A stretch of DNA of 64,000 bases from Rossellomorea sp. SC111 (GTDB lineage: Bacteria; Bacillota; Bacilli; Bacillales; Bacillaceae_B), in NCBI RefSeq assembly GCF_024733565.1, contig NZ_JANIOC010000011.1:13031-77030 (forward strand), given 5' to 3'. Both the position numbers and the translations under genes were made by a program. Shown piece after piece: positions 52,672-61,077 of the stretch. Below the pieces are notes generated by a model. It was not told where the DNA came from. It worked only from the letters and a program-made list of their open reading frames with translations, and ran no database searches. Numbering within the stretch: position 1 is the first letter of the stretch; every line of letters begins with the position of its first letter.

Positions 52672-53634
52672 CTATGATTTCATCGCCTCGGCAATGAACC
52701 CCTTGATCCGTTTCTTATATTCTTCTTCTTCCACTGTGAACCCTTCTGTATGTCCCGCCCCCGGTACGATCCATAATTCTTTCAGGCCGTTCGCAGCCTC
52801 ATACAATCGATGGGCCATCTCCGTGGGAACCAGTTCATCCTTATCGCCATGAATGATGAATATGGGTAAATGATTCTTCTTTACCTGTTCCAATGCGGAT
52901 GCTTCTTTGAATGAATAACCTGCTCTCACCTTTGTCACCACACCAGTGATATCCATAATCGGAAACGCAGGTAAACGATAAAGGTATTTCAACTGATGGG
53001 CAAGCTCCTCGTCCACAGAAGTATATCCACTATCCGCAATGATTCCTTTCACCTCTTCCGGAAGGTCTTCACCACTCGTCATCAACACGGTGGCGGCCCC
53101 CATTGAAAAGCCATGGAGAAAGATGGTGTCCTGCCCTTTTTTGTTGATCAGAAGATCAATCCACTCTTTCACATCCAGCCGATCGTCCCAGCCATAACCG
53201 ATATAGTCTCCTTCACTCTTACCATGCCCCCGTGCATCAGGCTTCAGGATATTGTATCCCTCTTCATAATAGAATCTCGTGATTTCCGGCATTTGCTCAC
53301 TGTTTCCCTTATATCCATGAGCAAGGATCACCGTCTTTCCATTTGGCGACTCGTTCTCGAGGTATTGGGCTCTAAGAGTCAGTCCATCTTCCGATTCCAC
53401 CTCCACCGTTTGAAAATCCCGCTTACTTGTCCAGTTTCTTAATTCTTCCAACCTCTTTTGTTCTTCCTCCAATGCACTGACCGCTTCAACCGCTTCTTCC
53501 GTCCCGCCGTATAGCTCAACTGCTTCATTGCTGCGATTGATGGCTACATCATAAAAGTAGTTGCCGGCGACAGTCAGACCAATGAGTAGAAACAACAACA
53601 AACTGCTGACAATCCACACGATTTTCTTTTTCAT
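52672..53634 (-). CDS. Membrane-anchored alpha/beta hydrolase
   Basis: 320 residues. N-terminal signal anchor (residues 4-28), then an alpha/beta hydrolase with oxyanion region ILAHGYKGNSEQM, nucleophile Ser in LHGFSMGAATVL, Asp in IHGDKDELVP and His in PGAGHTEG: a full catalytic triad. Similar to the YqkD-like esterase group; substrate unknown. AAGGAGAAC precedes the ATG. The aldolase-like pseudogene follows 15 bases later on the same strand. Confidence 0.87.
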   Translation of the reverse strand: MKKKIVWIVSSLLLFLLIGLTVAGNYFYDVAINRSNEAVELYGGTEEAVEAVSALEEEQKRLEELRNWTSKRDFQTVEVESEDGLTLRAQYLENESPNGKTVILAHGYKGNSEQMPEITRFYYEEGYNILKPDARGHGKSEGDYIGYGWDDRLDVKEWIDLLINKKGQDTIFLHGFSMGAATVLMTSGEDLPEEVKGIIADSGYTSVDEELAHQLKYLYRLPAFPIMDITGVVTKVRAGYSFKEASALEQVKKNHLPIFIIHGDKDELVPTEMAHRLYEAANGLKELWIVPGAGHTEGFTVEEEEYKKRIKGFIAEAMKS

Positions 53635-53748
53635 GGCACGTTCTCCTTCATACTAGTAGTTATCTCTATTTTACTAGAATGGTGCTTAAGATTCACAGAA
53701 ATAAGCCCTGCTCAAATGCACAATCCATGCTTAAAGTGTTTTCAATAA

Positions 53749-53774
53749 AAAACGCCCAGGTTCACTGAGCGTTT
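53749..53774 (-). terminator. Terminator of the YunD-like gene
   Basis: AAACGCtCAG...CTGgGCGTTT stem then TTTATT on the minus strand. Confidence 0.75.
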
Positions 53775-53783
53775 ACTTGAAGG

Positions 53784-55172
53784 CTAAACCATGACACTGC
53801 TGCTTTCCCGCCACCTGTTCCTCTGCGCTTTTTCAACGTAGCCGGCCCGTTCACCGTAAATCCTGATCACATCACGAATCTCCTCAGGTAAGTATTTTTC
53901 ATTTCGGCCGAGACCGAGGGATTCGTAGCCGGATCCCCGCTGTAAATAATCAGAAGAGGCAACGGAATACCATTTCTCATCCTCCAAGGGCGCACCTGTG
54001 ATGAGGATTTCAGAGATTCGCCGTCCTTCATGAATAATTTCTGCACCCGACACATGAAGTCTACCAACGAATTTCCCCCTGAACCCCGGACCTCTTCCAT
54101 CAGCCAAGCACACCTGGGCATCAAGGGAATCCTCGATCGCCTTCCGGATATGCTTTCCCTGGATTTCGAATGAGGTCGGATTCAAAGGAGACGGACAGAT
54201 TTCGATGAGTTTCTTATGACTGATATTCTGAAATGCCCCGGCGTTCACAATACCACTATTGATCAGTCCGAGATCGCATTTCAGCATGTCCTGAAGTCCA
54301 TCGGCAATCAGATTCGTCATTGGATTTTCTTCCAAGACATCATGCCAAAGGGTCCGGTCGAGTGTGTAGAGTGGCCTGCTTAACACCTCTATCGCAACCT
54401 CTTTATTCTTCTTCAGAATAGCTGTCACCACACGATCTACTGAAGAGGATTTGGTCGAGATCGTCTCACTCCGTACCAGTTCAACTCCCTCATTTGTAAT
54501 CTCCACTTCAACCAGACCCACGTATTCCCCATAGCAGCCCGCACTGTTCAACACCGTACCATTCACACTCTTTGCCCGTTCATAGAGTTGATGATCATGA
54601 GCAGAAAGAATGATATCCACCTCAGCAAACTCTTTCGCAAGTTCCACGTCGGCTTCTGTCCCCACATGATTCAAGAAAATACAGACGTCATATGTTCCAC
54701 GATGGCGATCGAGTTCCTCCCTGATGGCATTCTTATAATCCGAAATATGTACCCCGAGACCATCGTTGAAACCCTGCAGGTCAGGGGATGCACCCGTAAT
54801 GAAAATTCTCAACCCGTTCTTCTCCAGAATGACACTGGACTTCACTCCGCCGATAGACGCCTTGTCTTTTCTGTAAAGATTATTACTGATAAAAGGGAAG
54901 GGACTATTCCCGGCCATATGTTCAAGGGTATCGAAGCCGTTGAACATTTCATTATTCCCGATTGTCAGCGCATCATATCCGACTGATTGAAGCAGTTCAA
55001 TTGCTGCCATTCCCTTTGTTCCCTGGAGCTCGATGCTTTTAAAATCGGCAAAATCTCCCCCGTCAAGCACGATTGTGTTCTCATCTTTATGCTCTTTGAT
55101 CAGGGTAGCTGCTCTCCCGAATGCCTCAAAGTGGCTGTGTACATCATTTGTATGTAATATTTTTAGTTTCAT
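53784..55172 (-). CDS. yunD: Metallophosphatase/5'-nucleotidase family protein (YunD-like)
   Basis: 462 residues, the same length as B. subtilis YunD. Calcineurin-like metal motifs: HTNDVHSH at 7-14, GGDFADF near 38, TIGNNEMF near 71, FLNHVGTEAD and LSAHDHQ; then the C-terminal 5'-nucleotidase domain with NPMTNLIADGL and YSVASSDYLQRGSGYESLG. No signal peptide, so it is a cytoplasmic enzyme hydrolysing nucleotides or related esters. GGAGGG precedes the ATG. Confidence 0.88.
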   Translation of the reverse strand: MKLKILHTNDVHSHFEAFGRAATLIKEHKDENTIVLDGGDFADFKSIELQGTKGMAAIELLQSVGYDALTIGNNEMFNGFDTLEHMAGNSPFPFISNNLYRKDKASIGGVKSSVILEKNGLRIFITGASPDLQGFNDGLGVHISDYKNAIREELDRHRGTYDVCIFLNHVGTEADVELAKEFAEVDIILSAHDHQLYERAKSVNGTVLNSAGCYGEYVGLVEVEITNEGVELVRSETISTKSSSVDRVVTAILKKNKEVAIEVLSRPLYTLDRTLWHDVLEENPMTNLIADGLQDMLKCDLGLINSGIVNAGAFQNISHKKLIEICPSPLNPTSFEIQGKHIRKAIEDSLDAQVCLADGRGPGFRGKFVGRLHVSGAEIIHEGRRISEILITGAPLEDEKWYSVASSDYLQRGSGYESLGLGRNEKYLPEEIRDVIRIYGERAGYVEKAQRNRWRESSSVMV

Positions 55173-55260
55173 CTTAACCCTCCACGCGTGTTTTTCAGAA
55201 AACTCTCTCTATTAATAGTAAAGGAATTTGACACGGTGTAAAGGCTTTTTATGGAAAAAA

Positions 55261-55295
55261 AGAGCTTATCTTCCACTGGATGGGAGGTAAGCTCT
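55261..55295 (-). terminator. Terminator of the DUF4397-sortase operon
   Basis: AGAGCTTAcCT...AGaTAAGCTCT stem followed by TTTTTTTCC on the minus strand, five bases after the sortase stop. Confidence 0.85.
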
Positions 55296-55299
55296 ACTC

Positions 55300-55920
55300 T
55301 TAGGATTCTTCAGTTTGATCATCTACCAGCTCTGTATAGACAACAAGTCGCTCAACGTAGTTATGAATGTCATGATCGAAATAACCAGTGCAGGTAATCA
55401 GATTCAGCATCCGTTTCTGACTCGGACCGAAAATCTTTCGAAGTGGTGCATCATCTTTTTCATAGGCGACTTTTTCCCTGACCACGAATGTAAGGGTCTT
55501 TCCCTCTTCACCTTGAAGATGGATCTCATCTCCAGGCTCAAGCGTCTTCAGCTCAAAAAAAACAGCAGGTTTTTTCTCATCATCTACATGCCCTGCAAGA
55601 ACGGCATTCCCCTTTTCGCCCGGTTGAAACCCCGGTTCAAACCACGCAACATCCTTTCCGTTCTTAGGTAGTTCCATATTACCTTCCTTATCCAATCCGA
55701 ACCCTTTGATCGGTGCCTCAATTCCAAGCTTAGGGATCGACAGGATGGATGGCTTGATCTTGTTCTCTTCCTTTCCTGTTTCAACAACAGGTATTTTGGC
55801 TTGAACAGGTCGTTCAACGGTGGATGATTGAACGCTTGTTTCCGGAACGGTTTGAGGCTCTTCGGCAGCACATGCCGCCAGAAGAGCCATCAGAGGAAAA
55901 GTCAGTAATAATTTTTTCAT
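55300..55920 (-). CDS. Class F sortase
   Basis: 206 residues. Transpeptidase that joins sorting-signal proteins to the cell wall. The signal region ends in LAAC (Cys17), so it may be a lipoprotein or simply signal-anchored; a Pro/Gln-rich linker follows, then the sortase barrel with catalytic His111 (LAGHVDD), Cys177 (LITCTG) and Arg191 (RLVVYT). It begins on the last base of the stop of the DUF4397 gene, which carries a sorting signal and is the obvious substrate. Confidence 0.88.
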   Translation of the reverse strand: MKKLLLTFPLMALLAACAAEEPQTVPETSVQSSTVERPVQAKIPVVETGKEENKIKPSILSIPKLGIEAPIKGFGLDKEGNMELPKNGKDVAWFEPGFQPGEKGNAVLAGHVDDEKKPAVFFELKTLEPGDEIHLQGEEGKTLTFVVREKVAYEKDDAPLRKIFGPSQKRMLNLITCTGYFDHDIHNYVERLVVYTELVDDQTEES

Positions 55921-56711
55921 TATTTTTGCAGTTGTCTGCGTGTGACAAATAGTAGAGCCGCTCCACCTAACACCACTGTTGCAAGTACAATTGGAAGATT
56001 GGCAGATTGTTCAGTCGCCGCTCCACCCATTCCAGTTTCAGGCATGCTTCCAGGCATCATTGTATAATCCTTCAAAACAAGTACTTCTAATTGATCAGCC
56101 GTGTTAATGGCAAATACGCTATAGACCGTGTTTTCTTCAAGCATGGTACCGGACAGGTCCAACACTTGATCTCCTTCAGGTGTTCTGATCTCTAAATCAT
56201 AGCTTCCCGGATCTAATTCCTTATATTCTGTGATCGCTTTGAATTCAGCCCCACTGAACAGTGAATCCCCACCTACAGGACCTACATCAACGGTCGGGGC
56301 ATCAGGAGAAAGATGTCCAACGCGTACCTTCGTCATCCCTTCTGTCACATCCATCGAGTCTTGTGCAACGACTAGTTCAAGATTTTCCAAGGTGTTAGCC
56401 GCCGCTACAGTATAAGCCATCCCTGCTTCAACCGATAAATCTTGAGAAATGACAGGATCTTCGCTTCCCATTGTCCCGGCAGCATAAATTTCCACCTTAT
56501 GGTCACCGGCAGGAAGATTCATATAATCCGTTGCTGCTTTAAACTCTGCACCTTCCACCACGGCATTTCCGTCAACATATACATCGACAGCTGGGGCATC
56601 CGGAGAAGCATGTACAATACGGACCATTGCATCATTTTCTGCTGCCAATGCGCCCCCTGCCAGTGATAACATAAGCACAGCTGTTACAAAAATCGAAAAA
56701 ATCTTTTTCAT
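55920..56711 (-). CDS. DUF4397 surface protein with LPXTG-like sorting signal
   Basis: 263 residues. A Sec signal peptide (about 1-23), two tandem DUF4397 beta modules (VRIVHASPDAPAVDVYVDG near 27 and VRVGHLSPDAPTVDVG near 128), then MPETG at 223-227, a hydrophobic span and a basic tail RRQLQK: the layout of a sortase substrate. Exported and probably wall-linked by the sortase encoded right after it. ATG 56711 is preferred, with AGGAGTGGAAGGA ahead. Confidence 0.87.
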   Translation of the reverse strand: MKKIFSIFVTAVLMLSLAGGALAAENDAMVRIVHASPDAPAVDVYVDGNAVVEGAEFKAATDYMNLPAGDHKVEIYAAGTMGSEDPVISQDLSVEAGMAYTVAAANTLENLELVVAQDSMDVTEGMTKVRVGHLSPDAPTVDVGPVGGDSLFSGAEFKAITEYKELDPGSYDLEIRTPEGDQVLDLSGTMLEENTVYSVFAINTADQLEVLVLKDYTMMPGSMPETGMGGAATEQSANLPIVLATVVLGGAALLFVTRRQLQK

Positions 56712-56859
56712 TCCTTCCACTCCTTTTGTGTTTTGTACAAGTTTTGTCTTTAACTTGTACATATAATGTATAATTAGTAGAAAGAGATTTCAACTTTGAA
56801 CTGCCACTCTCAGCACATTCAACTCCCTACTGTTTTTTAGTACACAAAAGGAAGGGTCC

Positions 56860-57330
56860 TCATTCAAACATCGGTACTTGTGGATCTATGTCATAACAGT
56901 GGACAAGCATCGCATGGAGCTGACCCCGGTGGTGATAAAGATGAGCTGTGACCTCCACAAGCCACTCAAATCTTGTATACGTCACTCCCCAATAGGACGT
57001 GGTCTCTTCTATCAGCCTTTCTTCAGTCAATGCAGACACCCGCTCTTTCAGATAATGAAAATTCTGCCGTAGTTCATTTCTCATCACAGCGAGGGTACGC
57101 ATAGATTTACTAGAATAAAAGGAAGCCATTTCTTCTTGACCCGCTCCCCCGGCGATAAGATCATCCGCCTTGCATATGAGAGAAATATGCGAAAGCAGCT
57201 CCCCAATGGAATGTTTGGAAGAAGTGGGCCGTTTTGTCAGGTCTTCCTCTTTAAGCTGGCCCATTATTTCTATGATGGACTCGACAGCCACTTCGATTTG
57301 ATGCAGCGTGCTTTGACAGTATACATTCAT
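56860..57330 (-). CDS. DinB family metal-binding protein
   Basis: 156 residues, four-helix bundle of the DinB/YfiT group. His ligands: one in LLSHISLI near residue 47 and two in TAHLYHHRGQLHAM near 130. Members include bacillithiol- or mycothiol-dependent transferases; the exact role here is unknown. ATG 57330 with AGGAG seven bases upstream. Confidence 0.82.
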   Translation of the reverse strand: MNVYCQSTLHQIEVAVESIIEIMGQLKEEDLTKRPTSSKHSIGELLSHISLICKADDLIAGGAGQEEMASFYSSKSMRTLAVMRNELRQNFHYLKERVSALTEERLIEETTSYWGVTYTRFEWLVEVTAHLYHHRGQLHAMLVHCYDIDPQVPMFE

Positions 57331-57491
57331 ATTCATTCTCCTAATGATCGTTTACTCTTATTATACAAGGAGAAATCCATTCATACATTCCATTCGATGC
57401 ATAAGAAATTTGCTTGTTAATTTCAGTGGTTTTTTTACCTGTTGAATTCGGATAGAATTTTGCCTGTTGAACTTGATTGATAGTTTGACAG

Positions 57492-57542
57492 TTGACACTA
57501 AAAGGTGGCAGGCGCAGAGTGTCAATTCCGTGCCTGCCACTT
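57492..57542. repeat. Palindromic repeat-like element
   Basis: AGGTGGCAGGC and GCCTGCCACTT pair around a 19-base centre, and TTGACACT / AGTGTCAA form a second, interlaced pair. Sits in the 260-base gap between the DinB gene and flotillin. Only one copy is in this window; the rest of the gap holds nothing I can name. Confidence 0.5.
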
Positions 57543-57555
57543 CTTCCATCAAAAA

Positions 57556-57581
57556 GAGATGCTCCCTCCCGGAAACATCTC
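57556..57581 (-). terminator. Terminator of the flotillin gene
   Basis: GAGATG...CATCTC with inner CCGGGAGG, then TTTTT on the minus strand, 13 bases after the stop. Confidence 0.75.
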
Positions 57582-57593
57582 CCCTCTCATTTC

Positions 57594-59108
57594 TTATTTA
57601 CTTCCCTTTCCCACTTCTTCAAACTCTTTTTCTTCCACTTCGTTTGAAGCTGCGGCTTCCTTGTCTCCTGATTCGGAAATAGCAGGCTGATAATGCGTCG
57701 GTTGAGTCCTATTTGCATACGACTTCAGTAATTCACCCACATCAATGCCTGTCATTTCACGGAGCGGCTCCTGCATATCAAGCATCGTTCTTGTGATGCT
57801 TTTACCAAAGGAAGGAACCCCTTGGCCATTACCGGAATCGATGATCTTAACCGAATCAATATTGTTAAGAGGCTGTGCGATTTTCTCTGCGAAGACCGGC
57901 AGCATTTCGATGAGTTTCTCGGTGATGATAACATCTCCGTGTTTTTCCATGGCTTCAGCAAGGAGTTTACGGGATTCAGCTTCGGCTTTACCGCGTTCAC
58001 GGATGACATCGGCTTCTGCAGATCCTTCTTCCCTGCGGATCTTCGCTTTTGCTTCCCCGTCGATTTCAGATTTTCGGGCTTCCGCTTCCGCCTTACGAGT
58101 CGTTTCGTAATAATCTGCATCAGCTTTCGTTTTACGGACTTTCGATTCTTCCGCCTCAAGCTTAACCGCGCGCTCACGTTCAAGGAATTGAAGGGTTAAT
58201 TCTTCTTCTTTTACTTCCTTGGCAAGTTTCGCTTTTTCAAGCTCATAGGACTGTTCGGACTTTGCTCTTGCGCGTTCGGTTTCTTCTTTGAAGGCAGCAT
58301 CTTTGATGTCTTTTTCCTTTTTCGATTCTGCAATCGTAATTTGGCGTTTGTATTCTTCTTCTTTCGCTTCCTGGTCAGTCTGGGCACGGTGAATACGTGT
58401 TTCACGTTCTGTGTTCGCTTCCGCAATTTCAGCTTGCTTACGGACCTCTGCGATACGAGGTCGACCAAGGTTTTCTAAGTATCCATTTTGTTCGTCAGCA
58501 TCCCGGATATCCGTCAATCCGAGTGATGTAATTTTAAAGCCCATGAGATCAAGCTGTTTCTGGGCAATTTCCGACACGTCGGCATTGAATTTTTCACGAT
58601 TGCTGTTAATGTCTTCAACGGTCATTTTTGAAAGAATTGCACGGAGGTTACTTCCCAGGACCTCTATGATTTCATCTTCAATTTCTTTTTGATCCTTACC
58701 AAGGAACTGCTCGGCATAGTTGGCGATCCCGTTCAATGTGTCGGCAACCTTTACCATAGCCACTGCATCAGCGACGATCGGTACTCCTCCATTAGTGTAC
58801 ACTCTAGGTGTCGATAGTTTTAATTGGAAGGATGTAAGATTAACAGGTGTAGACGTTTGGAAACGTCTTAATCTGTATCCCCCGCCACGGATGATTTTCA
58901 TGGAACGGCCTTCCTGATCGGTGAAAATATTCGATTCCTTCTCAGGATCCCCCAGTTTCGGTCCGGTAATAATCAGTGCCTGGTTGGATTTCGCTGTACG
59001 ATAGCGGAACCTCATCCAGAAATAATATGCGATCCCTACAATTGCTGCAATGACCAGAACAGGAATCAGGAAAACGAAAAATCCAATCACACTCAATGAT
59101 CCTAGCAT
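57594..59108 (-). CDS. floT: Flotillin (FloT/YuaG-like)
   Basis: 504 residues. A membrane-entering hydrophobic N-terminus (about 5-27), an SPFH/PHB domain to about 190, then a long Ala/Glu/Lys-rich coiled coil (EAEARKSEIDGEAKAKI and similar) and an acidic tail. Organises functional membrane microdomains with effects on fluidity and signalling in B. subtilis. ATG 59108 with GAGGGG eight bases upstream. The NfeD-type partner gene (yuaF), which lies next to floT in B. subtilis, is absent here. Confidence 0.93.
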   Translation of the reverse strand: MLGSLSVIGFFVFLIPVLVIAAIVGIAYYFWMRFRYRTAKSNQALIITGPKLGDPEKESNIFTDQEGRSMKIIRGGGYRLRRFQTSTPVNLTSFQLKLSTPRVYTNGGVPIVADAVAMVKVADTLNGIANYAEQFLGKDQKEIEDEIIEVLGSNLRAILSKMTVEDINSNREKFNADVSEIAQKQLDLMGFKITSLGLTDIRDADEQNGYLENLGRPRIAEVRKQAEIAEANTERETRIHRAQTDQEAKEEEYKRQITIAESKKEKDIKDAAFKEETERARAKSEQSYELEKAKLAKEVKEEELTLQFLERERAVKLEAEESKVRKTKADADYYETTRKAEAEARKSEIDGEAKAKIRREEGSAEADVIRERGKAEAESRKLLAEAMEKHGDVIITEKLIEMLPVFAEKIAQPLNNIDSVKIIDSGNGQGVPSFGKSITRTMLDMQEPLREMTGIDVGELLKSYANRTQPTHYQPAISESGDKEAAASNEVEEKEFEEVGKGSK

Positions 59109-59193
59109 TCTGACAACCCCTCTCAATAATTTGTTTAAACCAGCATGCTGTCTGATTTAATTTTTAAATAAAAGTGCTAGCTACACTACTATA

Positions 59194-59220
59194 TACGGAG
59201 CTCACTCTTAAAAAGTTTCA
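59194..59220 (-). promoter_or_regulatory. SigW-type promoter of the flotillin gene
   Basis: TGAAAC (59215-59220) and CGTATA with CGTA at 59194-59197 on the minus strand, 17-base spacer. B. subtilis floT is in the SigW regulon. Confidence 0.75.
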
Positions 59221-59253
59221 ATAAATTAGGCGAATCCCCTAATTTTATATAAA

Positions 59254-59283
59254 AAAGCCTGAACCTGTAAAAGTTCAAGCTTT
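59254..59283 (-). terminator. Terminator of the AraC-DUF1761 operon
   Basis: AAAGCtTGAAC / GTTCAgGCTTT stem with T6 on the minus strand. Confidence 0.85.
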
Positions 59284-59287
59284 CATA

Positions 59288-59656
59288 CTATAGAAACAAA
59301 CCGTGCAATGCACCAACCAAAGTAAAAACGATGAGATGATCACCGACAGCAATTAGAAACATCCGTTTAGTCATGAGTCCAAATAGTGTATTTTTAAAAT
59401 ACACGATGGAAATAAGAAATCCAACAAGACCACCAACCAGCGCCCCTGAACCCAAACTATCAGATTGCGTCCCTTGAACGAGGACTCCAACCAGGGCTGA
59501 ACTGATGAACGCTACCAAGACAGCCACTACATATTTCATCGGTCCTGCTTCATCCTGATCTTTCTTTCCGAGTAAAAGTGAATAATAAATCCCGCCGTAT
59601 ATCATATACAATACGGCACCCGCCAAAAACGCGGACAAATTCAGATCAACTGTCAT
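59288..59656 (-). CDS. DUF1761 family membrane protein
   Basis: 122 residues with four hydrophobic segments; the YMIYGGIYYSLLLGKKD start and the GLVGFLISIVYFKN centre suit DUF1761 proteins of unknown function. Start ATG 59656 with GGAGGAATAGCG before it. Lies 13 bases after the AraC gene's stop, hence in the same operon. Confidence 0.75.
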   Translation of the reverse strand: MTVDLNLSAFLAGAVLYMIYGGIYYSLLLGKKDQDEAGPMKYVVAVLVAFISSALVGVLVQGTQSDSLGSGALVGGLVGFLISIVYFKNTLFGLMTKRMFLIAVGDHLIVFTLVGALHGLFL

Positions 59657-59669
59657 CGCTATTCCTCCA

Positions 59670-60602
59670 TTAATTCGGTTCAATGGCCAGAGCGATCGCC
59701 TTAATGCTGCAACTTATATCAAGCGATCCTCGTATACCCTTTACCTCAACAAGTTCCACCGGGTTCCCCAGATACCTAAAGCCGCTTTGTGGCAGCCAGT
59801 AGCTATAAAGCTCCGAGTAACATTCAATCAGCATACCCCTGTCCTCATAGTCGACAGGGTCTGAAAACTCATATATTACATGCTTGCCTCCCGAATAATG
59901 ATTGAGGTCTTCGCCTGATAATCTTTGTTCCTTAACTGCCAGGCGGCATTCGTACCTGTTTTTATCTGCAGGGGTAATGTAGGGATTACTCTTCGGGACT
60001 CCAAATAGCAGGGGACTCCCCTCCATCAGATTTCTTGCATTTCCCCAATGATAGAGATCTCGCCACGTTTCAGGGATTCCCTCTGTATAAGACCCTGTAT
60101 GATATCTGTTGATGGTGGTACACTCAGGTAATTCGGCAACCTTCACTTCAGAAAGATCCAGCCATTTAAATTCATTATAGGATTCTCTGCTTTGGATAGC
60201 TTTCGGATTTGTGCTGAATGTTTTAGATTTCTTGCTATTTACATATTCACGTGGAAATCGTTCTAAATAGGCACCTTCCCTCCAATTTTTCGGATTACTG
60301 TTGAAATACGCATTGAACGAATAGGTGAAATAAGATAAAGAAGTAAATCCATTTATCAAGGCAACTTCTGTAACAGGGATTTCAGGCTCATAAATCAGGG
60401 TATGTGCCGCATTCTCAAGTCGGATCCGTTTCACATACCCGGCAGGGGTTTCACCGATGAACCCTTTAAACAATCGTTGGAAATGATAGGGTGAATAGGT
60501 AGATACTTTGGCAAGCTGTTCTAAGGATAAATCCTCTGTTAGATGTTGATCTATGTAATCAATTACTCTATTAATCAGTTTTTTCTGGTCACTGTAGGTC
60601 AT
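59670..60602 (-). CDS. AraC-family regulator with GyrI-like effector domain
   Basis: 310 residues. Two helix-turn-helix units at about 10-107 (LSLEQLAKVSTYSPYHFQRLFKG and IPVTEVALINGFTSLSYFTYSF), then a Rob/GyrI-like small-molecule-binding domain (about 150-308) with IPETWRDLYHWG and CYSELYSYWLPQSGF. Such proteins activate efflux or detoxification genes when bound to hydrophobic drugs. GAGGAATTGAC precedes the ATG. The DUF1761 membrane protein behind it may be its target. Confidence 0.9.
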   Translation of the reverse strand: MTYSDQKKLINRVIDYIDQHLTEDLSLEQLAKVSTYSPYHFQRLFKGFIGETPAGYVKRIRLENAAHTLIYEPEIPVTEVALINGFTSLSYFTYSFNAYFNSNPKNWREGAYLERFPREYVNSKKSKTFSTNPKAIQSRESYNEFKWLDLSEVKVAELPECTTINRYHTGSYTEGIPETWRDLYHWGNARNLMEGSPLLFGVPKSNPYITPADKNRYECRLAVKEQRLSGEDLNHYSGGKHVIYEFSDPVDYEDRGMLIECYSELYSYWLPQSGFRYLGNPVELVEVKGIRGSLDISCSIKAIALAIEPN

Positions 60603-60739
60603 GTCAATTCCTCACTTATCTTTATAAAAAAGCACTTCCATTCCTTTATGATGAATAGAATGGTTGGAACTCCCATTTTATCATAATTAATGCTCATCCA
60701 ATGAAAGTCTATGATAAAATAAAACCGTTCACAATTTAA

Positions 60740-60925
60740 TCATTGCTCATTGGTGGAAATGATATCTTCATTTTCTTAAAAGGGAAGTTGGTGAAAATCC
60801 AACGCGGTCCCGCCACTGTAAGGCTGAGATTTCATATGTATCCACTATTTCATGTCGGAATGGGAAGGAGTATGAAATTGGAGAAGCCGAGCCAGGAGAC
60901 CTGCCAAGCTGAGAAGAACACGAAA
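60740..60925 (+). ncRNA. Cobalamin (adenosylcobalamin) riboswitch
   Basis: Conserved core in order: AAAGGGAAGTTGGTGAAAATC, the CGCGGTCCCGCCACTGTAA segment (60802-60820), a variable arm, and the B12 box GAGCCAGGAGACCTGCC (60889-60905). Plus strand. A possible promoter TTAATG-N17-TATGAT lies about 50 bases upstream. What it controls is unclear: a 16-codon ORF and a terminator follow, then an acyl-CoA thioesterase gene. Confidence 0.92.
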
Positions 60926-60957
60926 GTTCCTACGGGAGATAGGAGGGTGTTGCGCAC

Positions 60958-61008
60958 ATGAAACGTCATACAGGGAATCAATGGATCCTGGACGCTCGTT
61001 TGGAGTAG
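60958..61008 (+). CDS. 16-residue ORF under the cobalamin riboswitch
   Basis: Reads MKRHTGNQWILDARLE. AGGAGG lies 11 bases before the ATG and the terminator stem begins two bases after the stop codon. Could be a leader peptide whose translation affects the terminator, or chance. No known match. Confidence 0.35.
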   Translation: MKRHTGNQWILDARLE

Positions 61009-61010
61009 CC

Positions 61011-61043
61011 GCATCTTCTTTTCACAAAGGAAGATGCTTTTTT
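61011..61043 (+). terminator. Terminator, likely expression platform of the riboswitch
   Basis: GCATCTTC / GAAGATGC stem, 11-base loop, T6 run on the plus strand, between the riboswitch and the thioesterase gene. Confidence 0.8.
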
Positions 61044-61077
61044 GTTTCACCATTATACAATCAGGGAGATGCTAAGA

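Noticed and set aside
57361..57552. 63-codon minus-strand frame between DinB and flotillin genes
   Set aside because: No ribosome site and it is made largely of the palindromic element; no sign of coding bias.
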